Assembly: GCA_964402505.1 (NCBI GenBank)
Contig: CAYOCP010000009.1
Span: 62,001-126,000, forward strand
Direction of reading: 5' to 3'
DNA length: 64,000 nucleotides
From: SLRI01 sp964402505
GTDB taxonomy: Bacteria > Pseudomonadota > Alphaproteobacteria > Geminicoccales > Geminicoccaceae
This document shows positions 35,367-44,274 of the stretch, in pieces (within the stretch, counting starts at the first letter, position 1; every line of letters starts with the position of its first letter). Under the pieces are notes generated by a model that was not told the DNA's origin, ran no database searches, and worked only from the letters and a program-made list of their open reading frames with translations. A program made the translations under genes and the position numbers.

Positions 35367-36607
35367 CAGGCGACCCCACGGTGATCAGCGAGAGCCAGAA
35401 GCTCGGCGGCGAGGCGCGTCTGGCTGGGTCCGGCGGCAAAGCGCGTCTCCACGGCCTGGCGTCCTGCCATGCCCAATGCGTACCGCAGCTCGGGCTCGGC
35501 GGCGATACGCGCGAGGGCGGCTGCCAGAGCCTCGGGATCGCCGTCGGGAACCAATAGCCCCGTTCGCCCGTCCTCCACGAGCTCCATGACGGCCCCGCCT
35601 CGCGTTGCGACGACCGGCAACCCCTGTGACATGGCTTCCGCAATGACATTGGGAATGCCGTCGCGATCGCCATCGGCCGCCGTGCGAGGCGCCAGACAGA
35701 AGCAATCCGCACGGCCCAGCGCTTCCATCACGGCATCGAACGGCATGGCACCGAGCCACTCGACGCGATCGTGAATGCCGAGCGCCTCGGCCTGAAGCCG
35801 CAATCGGGGCAGAAGCGGGCCGGCGCCAATGTGTCGCCAACGCCAATGCAGCGCCACCGGCAGCTTCGCCAGCGCCTCGAGCAGCGTATCGAGGCCCTTC
35901 TTCTCGACGCAGCGGGCGACAGTGAGCAGCTCGAACGGCCGATCCTCGCCGAAGGTGGAGAGTCTCGAACGCAATGGCGGTCGCGGCAGGCGATCGAGAT
36001 CGATGCCATGCGGCAGATGAAGCAGCCGCGCCTGCGGCGCCAGGGAGCGCAAATGATCGAAGCCCATTCGCGTGCAGGTCGTCACCCAGGCGGCATCGTC
36101 AAGCTTCTCGCGCTTCTCCCATTCCGGTGTGGTCCAGATATCCTTGGCGTGGGCCGAAACGGCGAATGGCAGACCACGCAAATGCGCAGCGTACCGCGCA
36201 ACCGAGGCCGGCGTGTGAAGATAATGAGCGTAGAGGCATGCGATGTCAGGGGCGAGCTCGCGCGCCAACACCAGAGCCTGGCCCAACCTGCGCACACGAT
36301 TGGCGCTCGGATCGCGTCGGAGATCACGCATGAAGAGCCGGGCAACGCGGCGCAGACGCCGATGCCGGAGGGCGTGCAGCAGCCCCATGAGCACCCGGCC
36401 CGGCTCCTGATACAGGTACTCGGGAAGATAGAGGACGGGAGCCCTGATCTCGGCATGAATCGGGTGTCGCGTCGGATCGGTCGGCCGGCGGAGCGAGACG
36501 ATGCGAAGCCTCAGGCCCGTCCGCTCGAGAGCCAGGAGTTCCTGGGCGATGAAGGTTTCGGAGAGTCGCGGGTAGCCCTTGACGAGGACAGCGATATCGA
36601 CACGCAT
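35366..36607 (-). CDS. Glycosyltransferase family 4
   Basis: A 413-residue GT-B glycosyltransferase. It opens MRVDIAVLVKGYPRLSETFI, a pattern of exopolysaccharide transferases. YAHYLHTPASVARY and FAVSAHAKDIW lie in the acceptor half; LLTVARCVEKKGLDTLLEAL and GIPNVIAEAMSQGLPVVATR lie in the donor half. ATG 36607 is chosen because the conserved N-terminus starts there, 5 bp after the upstream gene's stop. The sugar is unknown. Confidence 0.9.
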   Translation of the reverse strand: MRVDIAVLVKGYPRLSETFIAQELLALERTGLRLRIVSLRRPTDPTRHPIHAEIRAPVLYLPEYLYQEPGRVLMGLLHALRHRRLRRVARLFMRDLRRDPSANRVRRLGQALVLARELAPDIACLYAHYLHTPASVARYAAHLRGLPFAVSAHAKDIWTTPEWEKREKLDDAAWVTTCTRMGFDHLRSLAPQARLLHLPHGIDLDRLPRPPLRSRLSTFGEDRPFELLTVARCVEKKGLDTLLEALAKLPVALHWRWRHIGAGPLLPRLRLQAEALGIHDRVEWLGAMPFDAVMEALGRADCFCLAPRTAADGDRDGIPNVIAEAMSQGLPVVATRGGAVMELVEDGRTGLLVPDGDPEALAAALARIAAEPELRYALGMAGRQAVETRFAAGPSQTRLAAELLALADHRGVA

Positions 36608-36612
36608 GAAGC

Positions 36613-37812
36613 TCAGGCTGAGCGTGCCCGGCGCCAGCCCGGATCGACGGACGGCGCAGAGAGCTCCGCAATCCGGTCGAGACCGCCCAACAGACTCTGG
36701 CGCAGGGCGGCATTCGGGCGCGGCCAACTGGCGATTGCATGCAGCGAGGCAGCCATCGGCCCCGGCGGCATGCGACTGTCCTCGGGCAGCATGCGCACGA
36801 GGCCGAGCCTGGCGGCCCGCTCGGCGCGGATCACCTGCTCCTGGCGCGGCACGGTTCGCGGCACGAGGAGAGCGGGCTTGTTGAAGGACAGGATCTCGCA
36901 GAACGTATTGTAGCCGCCCATGGCCACGACACCGACGGCTCGCTCGTAAAGCGCCTCGAGGTTCGATTCGAAGGTGGTGGCGAAGACGTTCGGCAACCGA
37001 TCGACCCGCTCCTGGAACTGGCGCCTTTGCTCAAGATGCATGAAGGGTCCGAAGACCAGTTGTGCCGGATGAGGTAGGGTCGGATCGGCCTCGTAGGCGC
37101 GCAGCACCCAGTCGATCAACCCTGCACCATCTCCACCGCCACCCGTCGTGACCAGTATATAGGGCCGATCGGGCAGTTGCAGGCCGGGAGCGAGCCGGTC
37201 GGTCTCGGTCGCCTGGCGTTCGATGTAGCCGGTGAAGCTGATTCGGTCGGCCAAACGCCGCATGCCGGGAATCTCGCTGATCGGATCGAACATCTCGGGC
37301 ACGCCGTAGACCCAGATGTCATGATAGTAGCGGCCAAGCGCCGGATAGACGCCCTTTCGCTCCCATTCCTGATAGAGCGACCGGGGGTCGTCCATCACAT
37401 CACGAAGACCGAGCACACAGCGCCGGCCGCGCCGCGTCAACAGGTCGAGCGTTTCCTCGGCCTCCCCTCGCAGCCCGAGGGGCTCCTTGTCGACCAAAAA
37501 GACGTCCGGATCGAAGATGCTCGCTGTGTGCGCAATGATCGACTGCCTGATCTCCAAAGTCTTGCTCAGATTGATGTTCAGCTTCAGCGAGGTGTAATCA
37601 CCATTCTTGAGCTTGATCACTCCCGGAACGCGAACGAAATCGACCCGCGACTTGAAATCGAAGCTGCCGATGATCGGCGATCCGGACAGGATCAGGACGG
37701 AAAGCTGGGGAAACCTGTCCACGAGGTCGTGCGCGATCGCCCGACAACGGCGAAGATGGCCGAGGCCAAAGCTGTCGTGACTGTAGATCAGTAGTCGGCG
37801 ACTGGCTTGCAT
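36613..37812 (-). CDS. Predicted glycosyltransferase, MurG/COG4671-like
   Basis: A 399-residue GT-B protein starting RLLIYSHDSFGLGHLRRCRAIA, the typical COG4671 opening. It has PYILVTTGGGGDGAGLIDW in the donor half, and VVAMGGYNTFCEILSFNKPALLVPR, which resembles the MurG nucleotide-sugar site. It is first in the minus-strand operon that runs through two GT4 genes, a phosphatase, a deacetylase and ABC genes. The divergent tailspike module begins 178 bp away. Confidence 0.87.
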   Translation of the reverse strand: MQASRRLLIYSHDSFGLGHLRRCRAIAHDLVDRFPQLSVLILSGSPIIGSFDFKSRVDFVRVPGVIKLKNGDYTSLKLNINLSKTLEIRQSIIAHTASIFDPDVFLVDKEPLGLRGEAEETLDLLTRRGRRCVLGLRDVMDDPRSLYQEWERKGVYPALGRYYHDIWVYGVPEMFDPISEIPGMRRLADRISFTGYIERQATETDRLAPGLQLPDRPYILVTTGGGGDGAGLIDWVLRAYEADPTLPHPAQLVFGPFMHLEQRRQFQERVDRLPNVFATTFESNLEALYERAVGVVAMGGYNTFCEILSFNKPALLVPRTVPRQEQVIRAERAARLGLVRMLPEDSRMPPGPMAASLHAIASWPRPNAALRQSLLGGLDRIAELSAPSVDPGWRRARSA

Positions 37813-37906
37813 AAGATCCGAGGCGTTCTGTTCCCCGGGAATATGTCAGAGGCAGGGGGCGCAGCGAAAGCGAATTGTTGTGGGGGGCGGAACGGTGGCG
37901 GCTGCG

Positions 37907-37935
37907 TTGACATAGGTTTTTTCTCCTAGTATAGT
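37907..37935 (+). promoter_or_regulatory. Near-consensus sigma-70 promoter for the tailspike-like module
   Basis: TTGACA, exactly 17 bp, then TATAGT; the -35 hexamer is perfect and the -10 has one mismatch. The spacer and surroundings are AT-rich (TTTTTT tract), which stands out in this GC-rich window. The first gene of the module starts 56 bp after the -10 box. It predicts strong constitutive expression. Confidence 0.75.
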
Positions 37936-37990
37936 TGCATGCATCGAGCCTGCCTGCCGCCATCGGCCCAACTGCGCATCGGAGAGCGCC

Positions 37991-38317
37991 ATGAGCCTGC
38001 TTCTGCCCGTCGACGACAACGGCAATCCCCTGCCCGTGCTCGGATTTGCTCCCCTGGCCACGCAAAGGGTCGCGGTTGCGAGCAGCTCCGTGCGCATAGC
38101 TTCGTCGCTGGAGGCCGGCCTGCAGCTGGTCACGCTGATCGCGACCGGCCCTTGCCGGTTCGAGGTTGGCGGCGCCACCGTGACCGCCGACCGCGACTCC
38201 AGCCCCTTCCTCTATCCCGGCATCTACGTCGACGTGCCCCTGCGTCGCAGCGAGCGGCACGTGGCCTTCGTCGCCGAGGCCGAGGACTGCGTCGCCTACG
38301 TCATCGGCCGCCGCTGA
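37991..38317 (+). CDS. Small phage-tail-associated-like protein of unknown function
   Basis: A 108-residue protein opening MSLLLPVDDNGNPLPVLGF. The rest is predicted beta strands (QRVAVASSSVRIA, TGPCRFEVGGATVTAD) ending VAFVAEAEDCVAYVIGRR. Proteins of this pattern often precede tail-fibre or tailspike genes in phages; this is recalled, not searched. ATG 37991 has a GGAG site. It is followed within 2 bp by a 56-residue gene and then the tailspike-like gene. Confidence 0.7.
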   Translation: MSLLLPVDDNGNPLPVLGFAPLATQRVAVASSSVRIASSLEAGLQLVTLIATGPCRFEVGGATVTADRDSSPFLYPGIYVDVPLRRSERHVAFVAEAEDCVAYVIGRR

Positions 38318-38318
38318 G

Positions 38319-38489
38319 ATGACCTTGTCACTCGCCCCAACGGCACGTGGCCTCCGCCTGGTCAGAGCTACGCGATCCGTGACCATCGCGTTGCCGCCAC
38401 CGACGACGCCCACGACACTTCTGGTCACCGATACCAATGAGCCGATCGTCACCGACGCCGGTTTCAATCTCACGACGGAAAGCAATTGA
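38319..38489 (+). CDS. Small 56-residue protein in the tailspike module
   Basis: A short frame begins ATG 38319, one base after the preceding stop, and ends TGA 38487-38489, overlapping the next ATG by one base. The product starts MTLSLAPTARGLRLVRATRS and ends TNEPIVTDAGFNLTTESN. The tight packing between two clear genes and normal codon use support it. The function is unknown. Confidence 0.6.
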   Translation: MTLSLAPTARGLRLVRATRSVTIALPPPTTPTTLLVTDTNEPIVTDAGFNLTTESN

Positions 38490-40789
38490 TGACGAGCAAG
38501 CAGATCCACGAGTTGCCGCCGGTTGCGACGCTGACCGCGCAGGACAGGATCGTCGTCTCCACCGCCAGCGGCAACCTCACCCGCCACGCCACGATCGCCA
38601 GCCTCGCAACCCGGATGCCGGGCGACGGCACGGTCGATCGCACGATCTCCGGCAAGCTTTCGGAAGCGGTGTCGGTGCGCGATTTCGGAGCTGCCGGCGA
38701 TGGCGTGACGGATGATGCGCCGGCCTTCGCGGCGGCACTCGATGCCCATTTCGCTGTTCAGGTACCGGCCGGTCGCTATCGGCTGGCGACAACCGTCGTC
38801 GTGAAGCCGGGCCGCTCCATCACCGGTGCCGGGCGCGAGGCCACGATCCTTCTGGCCGATGGACCTCTGGCGATGGTGTTCCAGCGCAATGCGGGCGCCT
38901 TCGCCATCGATCCGGGCAGTGCCGATGACTGGTGCCGCTCATCGCTGCGGAGTCTCACGATCCGGATGAGCGCTGGCGGCATCCAGGCCTTCGGCCACGA
39001 ATTCCGCATCGACGATGTGAGCTTTTTCGGAGGCAATGCCGGGAGCTGGTGCATCGACATGGTCGATGCCAATGAATGCGTGGTGACCCGCATCAACGCC
39101 GGTTACGGAGGCGGCAGCCGCCATCAGATGCTGGCCAGCGGTCTGCGCTGGAGAGCCTTGAAGCCGGGAGTCAATTACGGCGACAGCCTGGTTTCCGAGG
39201 TGTCGATCAAGCTCGGTGCGGCCGAAACGACCGGCGTGCTCATCGACGGCCACGCGGCCGATCCCGGCCGCATGATCAACAACATGATCCTGAAGCGCAT
39301 CCAGGTGAACGCCCCGACCGGCGGCGGCGGCCTGACGCCACTGCCCGGCTCGGTCGGCATCAAGCTCTGGAATGCGGCGCGCATCGCGCAGATCGACTGC
39401 GACGTTGAAGTGGTCGCAACGGCATTCGAGGAGTATTCCGAGAACGCCGGCGGTGCCAGCGGCGCGTGCGTCGCCAATACCTATATCGGCTGCATCGCCC
39501 ACTGGTGCTCCACCAACTATCGCGACAGCAACGCGCTCTTCCCGCGCTCGGTCATCCAGCGAAACTTCATCGGCTGCGACAATGTGGCGCCACTGCGCAC
39601 GGGCGGGTACGCGGGCGATGGCGGGCGCTGCCAGGACGGCGATGCGTTCCTCACCGGTGCCTGGCTCTTCAACCGGTCGAGCGAGCCTTCCATCCAATTG
39701 CGCTCGCACGACAAGGATGTCCTTCTGATCACCGGCGATCACAAGGGTGCGGCGCAGGCCGACGCCGATGGCCACGCCGCGCAGAGCCGGCCCTATCGCG
39801 GTCTCCTGCTCGAGCTTTCATCCAAGCAATCGGCCAAGATCACGCGGCCGGTGAGTGCCGGAATGGCCGACCCCGACGATGCGGCGCAGTCGCTCGACGA
39901 TGTGCGGCTCGAGCTCGGCAACGGGCAAGATGACACCCGTGGCGAGCTGGCGCGCGTTCAGATCAACGACCCCTTGTATCTGAAGCCGCGGACCAGCGAG
40001 CCGCCGCGTCCGATCAACGGGCTCATGCATTATGCAAGCGAAGCGAGCGCGTTGCCCGCGACGGGTGAGCGGTATCTCGGTCCGGGCATCTACTGCAGGC
40101 TGAACGAAGGCGAGTACTCGCCGGTCGCCGTCCAGCGGGGCGCCGTGCCGCAGCGTGAGGTGAACAACAATTGGACCCTCTCCGCCAACGACTTCGGCAA
40201 GGTGCTCCGCGTCAATAACGGCGCCAATCGGACCCTGACCGTTCCTGCGGGCCTGGTTCCGCCCGGCGTGGGCGCTCGTCGCCTTTGGGTCGTCCGCCAG
40301 GGCACGGGCGGTGTCTTCTTCACCGGCGGCACGGGCGTCAACCTGCGGATCATCAATGGTCGGAACTGGATCGCCAAGCAGTTCCAGATGGCCGAGATGG
40401 TGATATTCCCGGACGATCAGGTCTACCTGCACCATCTGGCACCGGACGTCGAGGATGGCTTCGTGCATCCGGTGCACTGGACGTCCGGTCTCGTCGACGG
40501 CGTGCCCGCCGGCCATATGGGCAAGCTCATCCGGGTCAGCAGCGGTGCCGCCACGACGACGATCATGGTCCCGACCGGCCTCGTTCCACTCGGCCAGCAG
40601 GCGGCGACATTCAAGCTCGTCAAGGTGGCGGCAGCCGACATTCTGGTCACGGCGGGTCCGGGAATGACCCTTTTGGCACCGGGCGGCGGGAACACCTACA
40701 CCATCACTGAGGCGGGGCGGGTCGTCGAGCTGACCGTCACAGCCGCCGACGTGGCACAACAGCCCAACCATATCTACATCCAGGGATAG
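38489..40789 (+). CDS. Tailspike-like protein with pectate-lyase (right-handed beta-helix) domain
   Basis: A 766-residue protein. The N-terminus (residues 5-42, HELPPVATLTAQDRIVVS) resembles phage tail-fibre attachment regions. VSVRDFGAAGDGVTDD (62-76) begins a Pectate_lyase_3-type beta-helix, the fold of many polysaccharide-degrading tailspikes. The last ~210 residues are two similar ~105-residue modules, each with the phrase GK(V/L)(L/I)RV ... VP(A/T)GLVP. No catalytic residues can be assigned. It lies beside glycosyltransferase genes but no other phage genes, so it is either a prophage relic or a domesticated depolymerase or surface protein. Confidence 0.8.
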   Translation: MTSKQIHELPPVATLTAQDRIVVSTASGNLTRHATIASLATRMPGDGTVDRTISGKLSEAVSVRDFGAAGDGVTDDAPAFAAALDAHFAVQVPAGRYRLATTVVVKPGRSITGAGREATILLADGPLAMVFQRNAGAFAIDPGSADDWCRSSLRSLTIRMSAGGIQAFGHEFRIDDVSFFGGNAGSWCIDMVDANECVVTRINAGYGGGSRHQMLASGLRWRALKPGVNYGDSLVSEVSIKLGAAETTGVLIDGHAADPGRMINNMILKRIQVNAPTGGGGLTPLPGSVGIKLWNAARIAQIDCDVEVVATAFEEYSENAGGASGACVANTYIGCIAHWCSTNYRDSNALFPRSVIQRNFIGCDNVAPLRTGGYAGDGGRCQDGDAFLTGAWLFNRSSEPSIQLRSHDKDVLLITGDHKGAAQADADGHAAQSRPYRGLLLELSSKQSAKITRPVSAGMADPDDAAQSLDDVRLELGNGQDDTRGELARVQINDPLYLKPRTSEPPRPINGLMHYASEASALPATGERYLGPGIYCRLNEGEYSPVAVQRGAVPQREVNNNWTLSANDFGKVLRVNNGANRTLTVPAGLVPPGVGARRLWVVRQGTGGVFFTGGTGVNLRIINGRNWIAKQFQMAEMVIFPDDQVYLHHLAPDVEDGFVHPVHWTSGLVDGVPAGHMGKLIRVSSGAATTTIMVPTGLVPLGQQAATFKLVKVAAADILVTAGPGMTLLAPGGGNTYTITEAGRVVELTVTAADVAQQPNHIYIQG

Positions 40790-40822
40790 CGGCGGCCATC
40801 CAGGCCCCGACGCCCGCCGGGC

Positions 40823-40836
40823 TTGACCCAGGTCAA
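40823..40836. promoter_or_regulatory. FNR/FixK-type palindrome
   Basis: TTGACCCAGGTCAA is a perfect 6-2-6 palindrome resembling FNR/FixK/Dnr anaerobic boxes (TTGAY-N4-RTCAA). It lies 34 bp after the tailspike gene and 225 bp before phhB, rather far for direct control. The rest of this 271-bp gap holds no recognisable gene. Confidence 0.35.
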
Positions 40837-41060
40837 TGCGTGCGCGGCACGTCTGTGCAGGGATCCCCTGATCCTCGATCCTCTTGCTCGTCAGGATGGG
40901 GAGAAGCGCGGCCTGGCTCGGGGGACCATGCCGGTGCCGTGCGAGTGGAGCGCGGAGAGGGAGCCTGCCATTCCTCTCCGCGACCCGCGATCGCCAAGGC
41001 AGCACGGACAGCGCCGCGTCGCAACCCGCTTGTTTCGGGCAGGAAAGACGGGAGGGACGA

Positions 41061-41402
41061 ATGCCGACCGAGATGCGTCACCGCAGTTGCACGCCCTGCA
41101 GGGGCGGCATCCCGCCTCTGGGTGCCGAGGAGGTCCAGGCCTATTTGGCCGATCTGCCGGACTGGCATGCCACGGAGGACAACAGGCGCATCGAGCGGCG
41201 ATGGCGCTTCGCCGATTTCGCGAGCGCCTTGAAGTTCGTCGACGAGGTCGGAGCGATCGCCGAAGGCGAAGGTCACCATCCCGATATCTGCTTCGGCTGG
41301 GGCTATGCCACCGTCACGCTGCAGACCCACAAGATCGGCGGCTTGCACGAGAACGATTTCATCATGGCCGCCAAGATCGACGGGCTGGCGCCGGCCCGCT
41401 GA
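41061..41402 (+). CDS. phhB: Pterin-4a-carbinolamine dehydratase
   Basis: A 113-residue enzyme that dehydrates 4a-hydroxytetrahydrobiopterin, recycling the pterin of aromatic amino acid hydroxylases. It carries the signature in EGHHPDICFGWGYATVTLQTH and GGLHENDF. ATG 41061 follows a strong GGGAGGGAC site; the frame is open further upstream without conserved sequence. No phenylalanine hydroxylase is nearby. Many bacteria encode this protein for other pterin or moonlighting roles. Confidence 0.93.
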   Translation: MPTEMRHRSCTPCRGGIPPLGAEEVQAYLADLPDWHATEDNRRIERRWRFADFASALKFVDEVGAIAEGEGHHPDICFGWGYATVTLQTHKIGGLHENDFIMAAKIDGLAPAR

Positions 41403-41412
41403 CTCCCTCAGC

Positions 41413-41497
41413 TGGTGCCCGCTGCCGGACTCGAACCGGCACACCCGAGGGTCAGGGATTTTAAGTCCCTTGCGTCTACCTGTTCCGCCAAGCGGGC
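41413..41497 (-). tRNA. tRNA-Leu (anticodon UAA)
   Basis: An 85-nt cloverleaf on the minus strand. The acceptor stem GCCCGCT pairs with AGCGGGC, followed by A and an encoded CCA. The anticodon loop CTTAAAA sits in a GGGA/TCCC stem, giving UAA. A long variable arm (class II) and the T-arm GTTCGAGTC identify leucine. It is convergent with phhB. Confidence 0.95.
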
Positions 41498-41632
41498 CCC
41501 GCCACCAAATGCAGGATCGCCCGCGCCTCCGCAACGGTCGCCGGGACGTCCCGACGATGCCTTGCGCATGGTAAGCCTAGGCTTCGGCCGCCCGGAGCGC
41601 TAGGAATTGAGGGTGTTTCATCAGGAGGCCCC

Positions 41633-42916
41633 ATGACGATCCATCTGCTCTATGGCAAGGGCCGCCTCGCCGTCGATCCGCCGGCCGGCTGTCGACCCTG
41701 TGTCGTCGAGAAGCATGCGATGCCCGTGCTGGACGACCCGGAAGGGGCGGTGCGTGGCTGCCTCGCGCAGCCGATCGGCATGCCGCCGCTGCTCGAGCAC
41801 GCGCGCGGCAAGACCTCGGCCTGCATTCTCATCTGCGACATCACGCGGCCGGTTCCCAATCATCTCTTCCTGCGGCCGCTGATCGAGACGCTGCTCGAAG
41901 CGGGTGTGCCGAAAGATGGCATCGACGTGGTCGTGGCGACCGGATTGCATCGACCCAATGAAGGCGAGGAGCTGGCCGAGCTGGTGGGCGATCCTTGGGT
42001 GATCGAGACGGTCCGTGTCGCCAACCATTTCGCGACGTGCGACGCCGACCACGTCGATGTCGGCCGGACCAGAGGCCGGGGCACGGTGGTGCGACTCGAC
42101 CGGCGCCTGGTCGAAGCCGATCTCAAGATCGCGACGGGACTGGTGGAGCCGCATTTCATGGCCGGCTACAGCGGCGGGCGAAAGGTGATAGCTCCGGGCG
42201 TTGCACATGCCGAAACCATCACGACTTTCCACAACTCGGCCTTCATGTCTCATCCCAAGGCAACGAACTGCATCCTGGATGGCAACCCGCTTCATGAGGA
42301 GCAGCTGGAAATCGTCGGGATGCTTGGCGGCGCCCTGGCGCTGAACACGGTGATCGACGATCAACGGCGGCTCGCCTGCGTCACCTTCGGCGAGATCGTG
42401 GAGAGCCACCTCGAAGCGGTCGGCTTCATCCGCCGGTATGCCGAGGTGGAGCTGGACCGTCGATTCAAGACGGTCGTCACCAGCTCGGCCGGTTATCCGC
42501 TCGACAAGACCTACTACCAGACGGTGAAGGGCATGGTCGGCCCGCTCGACATTCTCGAACCCGGCGGCGACCTGATCATCGTCTCCGCCTGCTCCGAAGG
42601 CATGGGATCGAAGCATTATGTGGAGGCTCAGCGACGACTCGTCGAGTTGGGGCCGGACGGGTTCTGGGACAGCATCGCATCGAAGCCTCACGCCGATATC
42701 GACGAATGGCAAACGCAGATGCAGTTGAAGCCCATGCGTGCCGGCCGGGTCAGCCTGTTCACGGATGGCCTGGACCAAGCGACCTTTGGCCTCACGGGGG
42801 TCGAGCGGGTCGACGATCTGGAGGCCGCCATCGCCGAGAGCATGGCGCGGCATGACGACGTCGCCGTCGCCTTCGTTCCCGAGGGTCCCTACGTCGTGCC
42901 GCGTCATGTCGCATGA
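41633..42916 (+). CDS. larA: Nickel-dependent lactate racemase family protein LarA
   Basis: A 427-residue protein that uses the nickel pincer nucleotide (NPN) to racemise or epimerise alpha-hydroxy acids. The residues that bind cofactor or act in L. plantarum LarA are all present: His106 (VATGLHRPN), His174 (VEPHFMAGYSGGRK), Lys184, which covalently binds the pincer, and His200. DITRPVPN (69-76) is also conserved. Homologues include hydroxyacid racemases beyond lactate, so the substrate is open. ATG 41633 has an AGGAGG site. larC and larB follow. Confidence 0.92.
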   Translation: MTIHLLYGKGRLAVDPPAGCRPCVVEKHAMPVLDDPEGAVRGCLAQPIGMPPLLEHARGKTSACILICDITRPVPNHLFLRPLIETLLEAGVPKDGIDVVVATGLHRPNEGEELAELVGDPWVIETVRVANHFATCDADHVDVGRTRGRGTVVRLDRRLVEADLKIATGLVEPHFMAGYSGGRKVIAPGVAHAETITTFHNSAFMSHPKATNCILDGNPLHEEQLEIVGMLGGALALNTVIDDQRRLACVTFGEIVESHLEAVGFIRRYAEVELDRRFKTVVTSSAGYPLDKTYYQTVKGMVGPLDILEPGGDLIIVSACSEGMGSKHYVEAQRRLVELGPDGFWDSIASKPHADIDEWQTQMQLKPMRAGRVSLFTDGLDQATFGLTGVERVDDLEAAIAESMARHDDVAVAFVPEGPYVVPRHVA

Positions 42917-44075
42917 TGGCGGCCTTCATCTCCATCTCGATCCGGTCGGCGGCATTGCCGGTGACATGTTCGCGGCCGCACTTCTCGATTACTGGCCGGA
43001 CTTCGATCCGACCGACATCCTCGAGGCGATCGGGCTGCCAGCGACCCTCCGGGTACGGCATGAGCGGACAACCGATCGCGGCTTCCTCGGCAGCAGACTG
43101 GTCATAACAGGAGAAGCCGCACCACCGGCCATTGCCGCAACCGCGCTGATGGCCCATGTGGAGGCGTCATCCCTGCCCGCCCCGGAGCGGGCCCGTGCCG
43201 TCGACATGCTGACGCGACTGGCCGAGGCTGAAGCCGCCGTGCACGGACTCGACCTGGCAGCGGTGCATTTTCACGAGCTGGCGTCCTGGGACACCATGAT
43301 CGATCTCAGCCTCGCTGCCGGCCTCATCGAAAGGCTCGGCATCTCGAGCAGCTCGATCGGTCCCTTGCCGCTCGGCGGGGGAACGGTCGAGAGCGCGCAT
43401 GGCCTGCTGCCGATTCCGGCACCGGCAACCGCACGCCTGCTCCACGGCTTTGGCTTCATCGACGATGGTGTCGGCGGCGAGCGCGTCACCCCGACCGGTG
43501 CAGCGATCGTCGCCCACCTGATGCCGGCTTCGACAATACCGGCCGCTCTCAGGTTGCTCGGGACCGGTGCCGGATTCGGCACGCGCCGCTTGCCGGATCG
43601 CGCCAATCAGCTCCGCGTCATGCTGTTCGAGCCGATGGCGTATGCGGCCAAGATCGACCAGGTGGCCCTGATCCGCTTCGAGATCGACGATCAGACGGGC
43701 GAAGACCTCGCGATCGGCCTCGATGCGATACGTGCCACGGACGGCGTGATCGACATCGTCGCCTGGCCGGTCCTCGGGAAGAAGGGGCGAATGGCCAGCG
43801 CCGTGCAGATCCTGGCAGAACCCGCAGCGTTGCATCGGACCATCGACGCCTGCTTCATCCAGACAACGACCATCGGCCTGCGCCACGAGCTCGTTGCGAG
43901 GAGCGTGCTCCCCAGAACCGCGGTGCTGATCGGCGATCTGCCCGCCAAGGAGGTGATCCGGCCGGGTGGTCTTCGCACTCGAAAGATCGAGGCGGACGCG
44001 CTGTCCCGGCGCGCCGACAATGCCCTCCAACGGGAGGAATACCGCCAGCGTACACGTCGAATGGAGTTGAAGTGA
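42906..44075 (+). CDS. larC: Nickel pincer cofactor nickel-insertase LarC
   Basis: LarC inserts nickel into the pincer cofactor. The 389-residue protein starts HLHLDPVGGIAGDMFAAALLD, has the metal-handling AVHFHELASWDTMID, GGGTVESAHG and VTPTGAA, and ends in the C-terminal domain around GLRHELVARSVLPR. It is a single continuous gene, unlike the two-part larC1/larC2 frame arrangement of L. plantarum. It overlaps larA by 11 bp. larE, the sulfur-insertion step, is not in the window. Confidence 0.92.
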   Translation: MSHDGGLHLHLDPVGGIAGDMFAAALLDYWPDFDPTDILEAIGLPATLRVRHERTTDRGFLGSRLVITGEAAPPAIAATALMAHVEASSLPAPERARAVDMLTRLAEAEAAVHGLDLAAVHFHELASWDTMIDLSLAAGLIERLGISSSSIGPLPLGGGTVESAHGLLPIPAPATARLLHGFGFIDDGVGGERVTPTGAAIVAHLMPASTIPAALRLLGTGAGFGTRRLPDRANQLRVMLFEPMAYAAKIDQVALIRFEIDDQTGEDLAIGLDAIRATDGVIDIVAWPVLGKKGRMASAVQILAEPAALHRTIDACFIQTTTIGLRHELVARSVLPRTAVLIGDLPAKEVIRPGGLRTRKIEADALSRRADNALQREEYRQRTRRMELK

Positions 44076-44130
44076 GTGAAGCCGTCTCGGTCACACGCAT
44101 GACGCACTGGCGAGGAGAATTGCCGTGACC

Positions 44131-44274
44131 ATGCGCTGCGTCGAGATCGACCCGACGCCGGTCCCGGGACGGACAACCATTCCCATAATGGCAACCAAGG
44201 ATTTTTTCGCTCTCTCCAACCGGGATCGGATGGAGGCCAGTGCGGCCGCCGGCAAATTGCGCAGAAGCACCTGA
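44131..44274 (+). CDS. Possible 47-residue ORF between larC and larB
   Basis: An ATG at 44131 opens a 47-codon frame (MRCVEIDPTPVPGRTTIPIM and on) whose TGA overlaps the larB ATG (TGATG). It fills most of the 198-bp gap and could couple larB translation. I recognise no family. It may be a leader or a chance frame. Confidence 0.35.
   Translation: MRCVEIDPTPVPGRTTIPIMATKDFFALSNRDRMEASAAAGKLRRST

Noticed and set aside
37991..40789. Complete prophage
   Set aside because: No integrase, terminase, capsid or lysis genes flank the module.
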